Positions 1 through 6,305 of a stretch of DNA of 64,000 nt are shown here, one piece after another. The translations under genes were made by a program, and so were the position numbers. Under the pieces are notes generated by a model that ran no database searches, was not told the origin of the DNA, and worked only from the letters and a program-made list of their open reading frames with translations. Each line of letters opens with the position of its first letter. Within the stretch, counting starts at the first letter, position 1. The DNA comes from Mesonia ostreae. GTDB lineage: Bacteria > Bacteroidota > Bacteroidia > Flavobacteriales > Flavobacteriaceae. The stretch spans positions 43,733 through 107,732 of the forward strand of contig NZ_JAVRBG010000011.1 of assembly GCF_031845265.1 (NCBI RefSeq), in the 5' to 3' direction.

Positions 1-1
1 G

Positions 2-328
2 GAAGGATTTCAGGAAAACTACGATAAGATTCTTATTGTAGGAAGTGATTTGCTGGAAATTGACACAACGCGTATTGAGGATGCTTTTAAAAAGCTAGAT
101 ACAACCGATTTTGTGCTAGGACCAGCAGAAGATGGCGGCTACTATTTATTAGGCATGAAAAACTTCCGAAGAGAAATCTTTAAAAACAAAAAATGGAGCA
201 CTCCAAGTGTATTAGAAAACACTTTAGAAAGTATAGGCGATAAAACGGTAACTTTGCTCGAGACGCTTAATGATATTGACGAATATGAAGATATGCAAAA
301 GCATCCAGAACTAATGAATCTATTATAA
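2..328 (+). CDS. TIGR04282-type glycosyltransferase (DUF2064), 3' part
   Basis: The open frame runs in from the left edge (first full codon at base 2), so this is the C-terminal ~108 residues of a longer protein. It carries the GSDL acidic motif and the GPAEDGGYYLLG block that mark the DUF2064/TIGR04282 family, GT-A-fold nucleotide-sugar transferases. Members are named in databases as arsenosugar biosynthesis glycosyltransferases because they sit beside the radical SAM enzyme ArsS and methyltransferase ArsM. A TTG at 50 is in frame but falls inside the conserved domain, so it is not the start. Its stop is one base before the phosphorylase start, implying co-transcription. Family is fairly sure; the arsenosugar role is inferred from family naming and the neighbour. 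Confidence 0.8.
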   Translation, partial: EGFQENYDKILIVGSDLLEIDTTRIEDAFKKLDTTDFVLGPAEDGGYYLLGMKNFRREIFKNKKWSTPSVLENTLESIGDKTVTLLETLNDIDEYEDMQKHPELMNLL

Positions 329-329
329 A

Positions 330-1139
330 ATGCAATACATAGAGGAAACCACAAATTATTTAAGAAAAAAAGGATTTGAAAATCCCGAAATAGGCATCAT
401 TCTAGGAACCGGTTTAGGAAAGCTTTTGGAGGAGATGAAAATTATTCACGAAGTAAATTATAATGACATTCCGCATTTTCCTACCGCCACGGTAGAGTTT
501 CATAAAGGAAAACTTCTTTACGGAATTATAGAAGGAAAAACAGTAGTTGTGATGCAAGGTAGATTTCATTCTTATGAAGGTTACAACCTAAAGGAAGTTA
601 CTTTTCCTGTACGAATTATGCATCAGTTAGGAATCAAAAAACTCTTGGTTTCTAATGCTTCAGGAGCCATTAACCTCAACTTCAAGAAAGGAGAAATGAT
701 GCTTATACAGGATCACATCAATCTATTGGGTGATTCTCCTCTTGCTTTTAAAGACGTTTCTGAATACGGAGAACGTTTTGTAGATATGAGCGAGCCTTAT
801 GATAAAAAAATGAGCGATAAACTGCGTCAAATCGCCAAAGAAAATAACATCCCCTTGCACGAAGGTGTATATGTCTCAGTTTTGGGGCCTCAACTAGAAA
901 CCAAGGCAGAATATCGGTATTTAAAAATTATTGGCGCAGATGCTGTTGGAATGAGCACTGTCCCCGAAATTATTGTCGCCAATCACCTAAATTTACCCGT
1001 TGTAGCAGTTTCGGTATTAACCGATGAATGCGATCCAGACCATTTAAAACCCGTAAATATTAAAGAAATTATAGCGATGGCCGCAAAGGCAGAACCCCAC
1101 ATGATTCAACTTTTTAAAGAATTGATAAAAGATGTATAG
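330..1139 (+). CDS. punA: Purine nucleoside phosphorylase (trimeric class I type)
   Basis: 269 residues, the usual length for low-mass homotrimeric PNP, which cleaves purine nucleosides with phosphate to free base and ribose-1-phosphate in the cytoplasm. Visible family marks are GTGLG (phosphate loop, ~26-30), the RFHSYEGY block, SNASGA, and LGPQLET...AVGMSTVPE containing the purine- and ribose-contacting Glu190 and Met208. The residue aligned with human Asn243 is Asp232 (LTDECDPD). In human PNP an Asn243Asp change admits adenosine, so this enzyme may prefer or accept 6-aminopurines. It starts one base after the upstream glycosyltransferase, suggesting a shared operon and possibly adenine release during arsenosugar synthesis. 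PNP identity is secure; the specificity is inferred. Confidence 0.95.
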   Translation: MQYIEETTNYLRKKGFENPEIGIILGTGLGKLLEEMKIIHEVNYNDIPHFPTATVEFHKGKLLYGIIEGKTVVVMQGRFHSYEGYNLKEVTFPVRIMHQLGIKKLLVSNASGAINLNFKKGEMMLIQDHINLLGDSPLAFKDVSEYGERFVDMSEPYDKKMSDKLRQIAKENNIPLHEGVYVSVLGPQLETKAEYRYLKIIGADAVGMSTVPEIIVANHLNLPVVAVSVLTDECDPDHLKPVNIKEIIAMAAKAEPHMIQLFKELIKDV

Positions 1140-1166
1140 GTTTGAAAAAAACTAATTCCTTCACAT

Positions 1167-1220
1167 AAAACTCAGCAAAGCCTTTTCAAGAATTTGAAAA
1201 GGCTTTGCTGAGTTTTTTAT
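1167..1220. terminator. Bidirectional intrinsic terminator
   Basis: A 23-bp perfect inverted repeat (1167-1189 with 1194-1216, 4-nt loop) has T-rich flanks on both strands. It lies between the convergent phosphorylase and lipoprotein genes and would serve both. Confidence 0.9.
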
Positions 1221-1714
1221 TCTAAATTCTTTGTAAAACTTTTTGTTTCCGTATTGAAAAGAATCTTTATACTTGAATATGCAGATGATCCATTGGGAAT
1301 TGAAATAGAATCTAACTCCTCTTGATAAACTCCTAAAACATTCCCGCCATCAAGATTATTTTCTTTCACTTCTATTTGAAAAGCTGACAAACTAATGTCA
1401 CCAGATAGTACTCTAAACTTAACTCCAACACTGTTATTTTCAATATCGAAAAATGTACCAGCTCCTATCATCGAATCTGGCTCAATTCCATCTACTTCAA
1501 ATTCATGTAGAATACTATTTTCTTCTGGATTGTCATCATCTAAAAAACTTACTTCATAAACATCCTCAGTATTAGATAATTTGGCGTTATAATTTAAAAT
1601 ATATCCTTCAGGATAATCTTGATCTTGATGTTCATCATCAGAAGAGCAACTTATTATAAAAAATAAAACAGATACTAGTATTAATGATTTTAAAAATTTG
1701 CTTTTGGAATTCAT
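1217..1714 (-). CDS. Hypothetical lipoprotein
   Basis: 165 residues, family not recognised. The N terminus is a type II signal peptide: a Lys-rich start, a hydrophobic stretch LILVSVLFFII and a lipobox ending SCSS with Cys23 as the lipidated residue. It is followed by an acidic Asp/Glu-rich linker typical of exported flavobacterial lipoproteins. The rest (~35-165) looks like a small beta-rich domain with no cysteines or recognisable catalytic motif. It ends inside the shared terminator and lies 13 bp downstream of greA on the same strand, so it may be read through from greA. Function unknown. Confidence 0.75.
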   Translation of the reverse strand: MNSKSKFLKSLILVSVLFFIISCSSDDEHQDQDYPEGYILNYNAKLSNTEDVYEVSFLDDDNPEENSILHEFEVDGIEPDSMIGAGTFFDIENNSVGVKFRVLSGDISLSAFQIEVKENNLDGGNVLGVYQEELDSISIPNGSSAYSSIKILFNTETKSFTKNLE

Positions 1715-1727
1715 ATTTTAAATGGTA

Positions 1728-2204
1728 TTAAACTCTAGAAATTTCAAGAATCTCAAAAGTCATCGTTCCGTTAGGAACTTGTATTTCGGCTTTATCGCCT
1801 ACTACTTTTCCCAATAAGCCTTTCCCAATAGGAGAATCTACAGAGATTTTTCCAGACTTTAAGTCGGCTTCACTTTGAGCCACCAACTTATAGGTCACTT
1901 CCATTTTATTGCTGGTATTTCTTATTTTTACCGTACTATGAATCAAGACTTTTGAAGTGTCTAATTGTGATTCATCAACAATTCTTGCGTTAGAAACCAC
2001 CGCTTCCAATTTAGAAATTTTAAACTCTAACAAGCCTTGCGCCTCTTTGGCCGCATCATATTCGGCATTTTCACTTAAATCTCCCTTGTCTCTAGCCTCT
2101 GCAATGGCTTGAGAAGCATTTGGTCTCTCTACATCCCTTAGTTGGTTTAATTCGTCTTTTAATCTTTTTAAACCTTCTGCTGTGTAATAAGATACTTTAC
2201 TCAT
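1728..2204 (-). CDS. greA: Transcription elongation factor GreA
   Basis: 158 residues from the ATG at 2204; this is the usual GreA length (MSKVSYYTAEGLKRLKDEL). An upstream in-frame ATG at 2237 would add 11 non-conserved residues and lies inside the leader hairpin, so I reject it. The N-terminal coiled coil carries the acidic tip DLSENAEYDAAKE, whose Asp/Glu coordinate Mg2+ in the RNA polymerase secondary channel and promote cleavage of backtracked RNA. The C-terminal FKBP-like domain (~80-158) includes SPIGKGLLGK and ends VPNGTMTFEILEI. A promoter and a hairpin with a T run precede the gene. Confidence 0.97.
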   Translation of the reverse strand: MSKVSYYTAEGLKRLKDELNQLRDVERPNASQAIAEARDKGDLSENAEYDAAKEAQGLLEFKISKLEAVVSNARIVDESQLDTSKVLIHSTVKIRNTSNKMEVTYKLVAQSEADLKSGKISVDSPIGKGLLGKVVGDKAEIQVPNGTMTFEILEISRV

Positions 2205-2229
2205 AACTTCATCGTTTATATAACAAAAA

Positions 2230-2249
2230 AATCCCACTCACATGGGATT
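2230..2249 (-). promoter_or_regulatory. Hairpin with T run in the greA leader, attenuator-like
   Basis: On the minus strand a 7-bp stem (AATCCCA / TGGGATT) with a 6-nt loop is followed directly by a run of Ts, then the greA start 26 bp further on. It lies just downstream of the expected transcription start, so it resembles an intrinsic terminator in the leader. The structure is seen in the sequence; regulation is inferred. Confidence 0.55.
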
Positions 2250-2260
2250 CCTGTAACAAA

Positions 2261-2268
2261 CAAAGATA
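2261..2268 (-). promoter_or_regulatory. Bacteroidota -7 element for greA
   Basis: TATCTTTG on the minus strand matches TAnnTTTG. A TTG (2289-2291 on the complement) sits 20 bp upstream as the -33 element. Confidence 0.65.
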
Positions 2269-2325
2269 ATAAATTTTAATAAGCTTAGCAATTATATTAA
2301 ATTGCAGTATAAATACTCTTTTCTC

Positions 2326-2763
2326 ATGAAAAAACTCCTTATCGGAATTTTATTTCTTTCCGTGATCACAGCTTGTAGCAGTGATGATACGCCTAATAAC
2401 AATCCCAATTTGCTGGATGTGAATGTCAACTTTCAAATAGATTTAAGCTTACCGCAATACAATAGCCTTAATTTCCCTTCGAGTCCTGTTTATATTCCTA
2501 ATTACGGAAATGCAGGTATCGTAATTATGAAAAATGGCGCTGACTCCTTTGTCGCTTTTGATGCCGCAGATCCTAATCATCCCAGAAAAAATGAATGCGT
2601 AGCGATGGAGTTGGATGGGATTCAAATGTTTTGCAGTTGCGAAGGCAATACCTACGACTTGTACACAGGCGGAGTAGTTGAAGGTGAAGATGATTTGAGA
2701 TATCCCTTATATCGCTACCGCGTAGTTCAAGGCGGAAATGGTTTATTGAGCGTAAGGAATTAA
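2326..2763 (+). CDS. Lipoprotein with degenerate Rieske-like domain
   Basis: 145 residues from the ATG at 2326, chosen because MKKLLIGILFLSVITACSS is a clean type II signal peptide (Cys18 in this numbering); the in-frame ATT/TTG region upstream adds unrelated residues. The mature part has the pattern of small Rieske-fold lipoproteins common in Bacteroidota: SFVAFDAADPNHP, then an ECVAMEL strand, FCSCEGNTYDLYTGG, and YPLYRYRVV. The paired CxH and CxxH ligands of a true 2Fe-2S Rieske site are not intact, so cluster binding is doubtful. The divergently oriented greA lies 121 bp upstream. Role unknown; fold assignment moderate. Confidence 0.65.
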   Translation: MKKLLIGILFLSVITACSSDDTPNNNPNLLDVNVNFQIDLSLPQYNSLNFPSSPVYIPNYGNAGIVIMKNGADSFVAFDAADPNHPRKNECVAMELDGIQMFCSCEGNTYDLYTGGVVEGEDDLRYPLYRYRVVQGGNGLLSVRN

Positions 2764-2835
2764 TGTTTCTTCTCTCTTATTGTATTAAAAAGTAATACAT
2801 TCAAAAATTAGCTTTCAAGGGTTTTTGATCTGCAT

Positions 2836-3540
2836 TTACCCTTTCATTAGCTTAATGATACTTTTTCTTTCTTCGGTTTCTATTTGTATGAAATAAATTC
2901 CTTGTTTTAACTGTGAAACATCATAAGAAGATTGAGCTTCATTAAATTTTAATATTTCTTTTCCGTTAACGGAAAAAATACGAACTGATCTTATTTTTTT
3001 TTCCTGCTCCATCTCCAACTGAAACTTACTCCCCACAGGATTTGGAAAAAGAGTAACCTCCACTTCCTTTTTATTGCCAACCGCCAATTGTTCATTGCGA
3101 TAAATAGCCTGAACACCATTAGCGTTTGTTATGGTTAATTGTATATAAGTAGATTGATTACTAAAAGTGTAGACATAGGGATTAAAACCTGGTAAACCTG
3201 AGTTTGTAAAATTATCCATAAACATTTCTTCGAAATCTATAACATATGGTGGAATCTCGCCGCAATCTAGAGGAGTATTCGTGTTATTGATAGTAAAACT
3301 TTGATTTTGATTGTAAGTTAAATCTGTGTATAATGAATAACATGGAGCGCCAAATAAGCAATGAGGACTATTGTCCTCAAATAGTACAGTGTAAGAATTT
3401 TGATAAGCCGCAGGTGGTGGGAAATCATTGCCGTTAATGACCAGTTTTTCTAAGTACCACGTATGATCTTGCAACGGAGCTACTTGGGCAAACCCCTTAA
3501 AACTGAACATTAAAATAATCAAATAGGTAAGTTTTTTCAT
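2836..3540 (-). CDS. Secreted protein with type IX secretion sorting domain
   Basis: 234 residues. A Sec signal peptide (MKKLTYLIILMFSFKGFAQ) precedes a beta-rich body (~20-150) that begins HTWYLEKLVINGND, reminiscent of lipocalin/META-like domains of exported flavobacterial proteins. The last ~75 residues (VTLFPNPVGSKFQLEM ... GIYFIQIETEERKSIIKLMKG) are a type A C-terminal sorting domain, recognised by the type IX secretion system and removed or anchored at the surface. The gldD/gldE genes elsewhere in the window fit this export route. The body carries a CLFGAPCYSLY cysteine pair that could form a disulfide. Substrate and activity unknown. Confidence 0.8.
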   Translation of the reverse strand: MKKLTYLIILMFSFKGFAQVAPLQDHTWYLEKLVINGNDFPPPAAYQNSYTVLFEDNSPHCLFGAPCYSLYTDLTYNQNQSFTINNTNTPLDCGEIPPYVIDFEEMFMDNFTNSGLPGFNPYVYTFSNQSTYIQLTITNANGVQAIYRNEQLAVGNKKEVEVTLFPNPVGSKFQLEMEQEKKIRSVRIFSVNGKEILKFNEAQSSYDVSQLKQGIYFIQIETEERKSIIKLMKG

Positions 3541-3574
3541 AATTAACTGGTTGTGCTAGCCTTATAAAGGTATA

Positions 3575-3610
3575 AAAAAAACGGTTTAGAGAAATCTAAA
3601 CCGTTTTTTT
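3575..3610. terminator. Intrinsic terminator after the TonB receptor
   Basis: A 16-bp inverted repeat (3575-3590 with 3595-3610) with a GAAA/TTTC loop and runs of A/T on both sides. It lies just downstream of the minus-strand receptor stop. Confidence 0.88.
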
Positions 3611-3631
3611 AATTTCAAGATTGGCTAAAAC

Positions 3632-6028
3632 TTAGAATTTTAAAGTAATCCCAGCCAAAAAGTTAATCGTAGCCTGCGGATAATATCCTGCACCTTCCAC
3701 CGTATTTATGGTCCCAGGATTGGAGTAATCATCTTCAAAAGAATAATAATAACCGTTAGAAATATATTCTACATCAAAAATATTGTTAACCATTCCTGTA
3801 AAAACGATTTCTTTAAATAATGTCGTTTTTTTCCACACATATTGAATGCTAAGGTCATTGATAAAATAGCTTTCTAACAGAGAAGCTCTAGACTCTATAT
3901 TACTCATATATTGATCGCCCACAAACTTACTTAAAAAATTAAGTTGCAAATTGGATACGGGCGAATAACTAATTCTATTTCCTGCTACTATCTCTGGAGA
4001 GAAAGAAATATCTGTATCTCCAAAATCTTGTAATTCCCCATCAAATTTGGTTTTAAAATCTCTGTTTTTATTTCGGCTTAAGGCCACATTGGAATGAATG
4101 CTTAAAGTAGGCAATAGCTTTATAGAAGCTTCTATTTCTAATCCCAAACGATAAGAATCTCCGCTATTTTCTCGTACCGGTTCCCCAGAATTATCAATAT
4201 CTCCTGTTAACACCAATTGGTTTTTATAATCCATATAATAGAGATTCGCATTAAGCTGAAATTTCTCCGTTTTCAATCGGTATCCCAACTCATAATCGGT
4301 TAGTTTTTCTTCTTCTGGCTTATCGGCATCATTAAAAAGAGCATTTTTATAATCGGTTCTCGTAGGTTCTCGATGTGCCACCGCCAAAGAAGCGTACAAT
4401 TGATTGGTTTGATTTAATTTATACGTCAATCCCGCCTTCGGATTAAAAAAAGTAAACCTATCATCTATGACCAAATCTACACCTTCATCCAGTAAACCGC
4501 TAGTGGTATAGTTAAGGGTTCTTAATTGCAAATCTCCAAACGCTTTAAGGTTTTCAATAATAGCAATGGTAGCTTTTCCGTAGATATTAAAATCGGTTTT
4601 ATTGGCAACATTAAAATAATAGTCGCTATCTGGATCTAAATTTTGGGCAAAGCGCGTATAGATAACTTCTCCAAAATGATCGCCTTCGTATGTATTGATT
4701 CCTCCTCCAAGAATCAATTCCATTCTTTGATTCTTATAGGTTCCGTTAAAGGTGAGTCCATAAAAATGATTGTCTAACCAGGTTCTGTTCACCAAATCTG
4801 ATGTTGTTATGTCTTCCCCATTTGCGGTAAAATTGGGCAAACCAAAATCTACTAAATTGGCAGCTTCTTGGTATTCTTCATAATATCCTTTCCCAATCGT
4901 ATAGTGCAAACCAAGATTTGAAGACCAATTAGCATCGTATTTTTGATCCCAAAGCAATTGGTAATGATCTTGTTGGTAGTTATCGGTTTGATTATCGTAA
5001 TACTTCACATTGCCGTCTTCATCGGTATATTCTCCAGCTGGATTATACCTTCTATCTTCTTCCAATTGTTTTTGCTCAATCCCGTACCAAGCTTGATAGG
5101 TTCTTTCTTTTCCGCCAAAGGCGAGTGCTTTTACCAAGGTATTGTTATTTACATAAGCAGCTTGTAAAAAGTAAGATTTCAATTCAGATTCAGCGCGATC
5201 TATGTAGCCATCACTTTTAATAAGCGAAGCTCTTCCTGCAAATTCCCAATGCTCATTAAACAAGCCTGTACTAAATTTTGCGGTGTGTTTGTGCGTGTTG
5301 TACGAGCCGTAGCTGTTAGAAATTTCTGCGTAGGCTTTTTCACTATAACGGTCTGTCAGGATATTAAGACTTGCGCCAAAAGCTCCTGCCCCATTGGTAG
5401 AAGTTCCCACACCTCGCTGTAACTGAATGTTCTCTACGGAAGAAGCAATATCTCCTAAATTAACCCAAAAAGAACCTTGACTTTCAGAGTCATTGTACGG
5501 AATACCATTAATGGTTACATTGGTTCTGGTAGCATCGCTTCCGCGAACGCGTAAACTGGTATAGCCTACGCCGTTTCCAGCATCTGTGGTAGTAACAACA
5601 GAAGGTAGGTAATTCATCAATACTGGAATATCTTGACCTAGATTTCGCTGCGAAATTTCCTCGTTTCCTAAGTTCGTGTAAGTTATGGGAGAATCTGCAG
5701 ATACCCGAATGGAAGAAAGAAAAACCTCTTCCAATTGTTCTTCTTCATTAGACATATCAACCCTTAGATATTGATCTTTAAACGCTTTTACAGCTATGGT
5801 TTTTGAATTTCCGTGGGTAAATTTAAGCTTATAATTTCCTGGAAAAACAATAAATTTAAAGTCTCCATTAAGATCGGTAATTGTAGCTTGGTTGATTCCT
5901 ATGATTTCTACGGCTACATTAGATAACTCATTAGCGTGTTGAACGACAGTTCCTGAAATAACAATTTTGTCTTGAGCAAAGACCAGTGTCGTAAACAAAA
6001 GAGACACTATAAATAATACATTTTTCAT
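3632..6028 (-). CDS. TonB-dependent outer membrane receptor, probably for thiamine
   Basis: 798 residues. A signal peptide (1-18) is followed by a carboxypeptidase-regulatory-like beta sandwich (~22-95), a plug domain (~105-225; LRVRGSDATRTNVTINGIPYND, ENIQLQRGVGTSTNGAGAFGASLNI) and a 22-strand barrel ending in a terminal Phe (LAGITLKF). Such receptors take up scarce ligands across the outer membrane using TonB-ExbBD energy. The leader contains a TPP riboswitch followed by a terminator, so transcription should fall when thiamine diphosphate is plentiful. This matches the TPP-regulated outer membrane receptors predicted by comparative genomics in Bacteroidota. Substrate thiamine or a precursor is therefore a good inference. 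A thiamine-binding protein and a Pnu-type transporter lie about 8 kb away. Confidence 0.93.
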   Translation of the reverse strand: MKNVLFIVSLLFTTLVFAQDKIVISGTVVQHANELSNVAVEIIGINQATITDLNGDFKFIVFPGNYKLKFTHGNSKTIAVKAFKDQYLRVDMSNEEEQLEEVFLSSIRVSADSPITYTNLGNEEISQRNLGQDIPVLMNYLPSVVTTTDAGNGVGYTSLRVRGSDATRTNVTINGIPYNDSESQGSFWVNLGDIASSVENIQLQRGVGTSTNGAGAFGASLNILTDRYSEKAYAEISNSYGSYNTHKHTAKFSTGLFNEHWEFAGRASLIKSDGYIDRAESELKSYFLQAAYVNNNTLVKALAFGGKERTYQAWYGIEQKQLEEDRRYNPAGEYTDEDGNVKYYDNQTDNYQQDHYQLLWDQKYDANWSSNLGLHYTIGKGYYEEYQEAANLVDFGLPNFTANGEDITTSDLVNRTWLDNHFYGLTFNGTYKNQRMELILGGGINTYEGDHFGEVIYTRFAQNLDPDSDYYFNVANKTDFNIYGKATIAIIENLKAFGDLQLRTLNYTTSGLLDEGVDLVIDDRFTFFNPKAGLTYKLNQTNQLYASLAVAHREPTRTDYKNALFNDADKPEEEKLTDYELGYRLKTEKFQLNANLYYMDYKNQLVLTGDIDNSGEPVRENSGDSYRLGLEIEASIKLLPTLSIHSNVALSRNKNRDFKTKFDGELQDFGDTDISFSPEIVAGNRISYSPVSNLQLNFLSKFVGDQYMSNIESRASLLESYFINDLSIQYVWKKTTLFKEIVFTGMVNNIFDVEYISNGYYYSFEDDYSNPGTINTVEGAGYYPQATINFLAGITLKF

Positions 6029-6085
6029 TCGTAATACATTTTTTACGAATAAAAGGGGCGATTATTCTTTGGTTTAAAATTAAAT

Positions 6086-6122
6086 AAAAAATCCTGAAGA
6101 CTTATAAAAAGTCATTCAGGAG
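6086..6122 (-). terminator. Riboswitch-controlled leader terminator
   Basis: On the minus strand, an 11-bp stem (6111-6121 with 6091-6101, one mismatch) is followed by a T run at 6091-6086, about 57 bp before the receptor start. A second inverted repeat around 6134-6154 could be part of the switching platform. Confidence 0.8.
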
Positions 6123-6153
6123 CGCATACTACAAAAGTCGCTAGCAAACTTTT

Positions 6154-6232
6154 GTATTTCCCTTGGCAGCATTACCTGCCCAGGTTCGTTGGGTATGATC
6201 TCAGCCTAAAAAGGCACCCCTTTGAGATATAC
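6154..6232 (-). promoter_or_regulatory. TPP riboswitch (THI element)
   Basis: Read on the minus strand, the conserved core is present in order: GGGGTGCC, GGCTGAGA, ATACCC, GAACCTG, the CAGGTAATGCTG segment, and AAGGGA. P1 is formed by 6224-6232 with 6154-6162. This is the thiamine diphosphate-sensing aptamer. It is followed by an intrinsic terminator and the TonB receptor, indicating control by premature termination. Confidence 0.95.
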
Positions 6233-6305
6233 TGCGAAATTAATCTTATTTTTTAATTTACCATAATTTTAAGTGCTTTTTAAGCAAAGGACTTTATTTT
6301 TGAAT

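Noticed and set aside
2204..2237. Longer GreA start at 2237
   Set aside because: The extra residues are not GreA-like and the codons overlap the leader hairpin; the ATG at 2204 gives the usual length.
4943..5167. Plus-strand open frame of 74 codons
   Set aside because: Lies wholly inside the TonB receptor on the opposite strand; hydrophobic content is a shadow of the barrel coding and no promoter or family match is seen.
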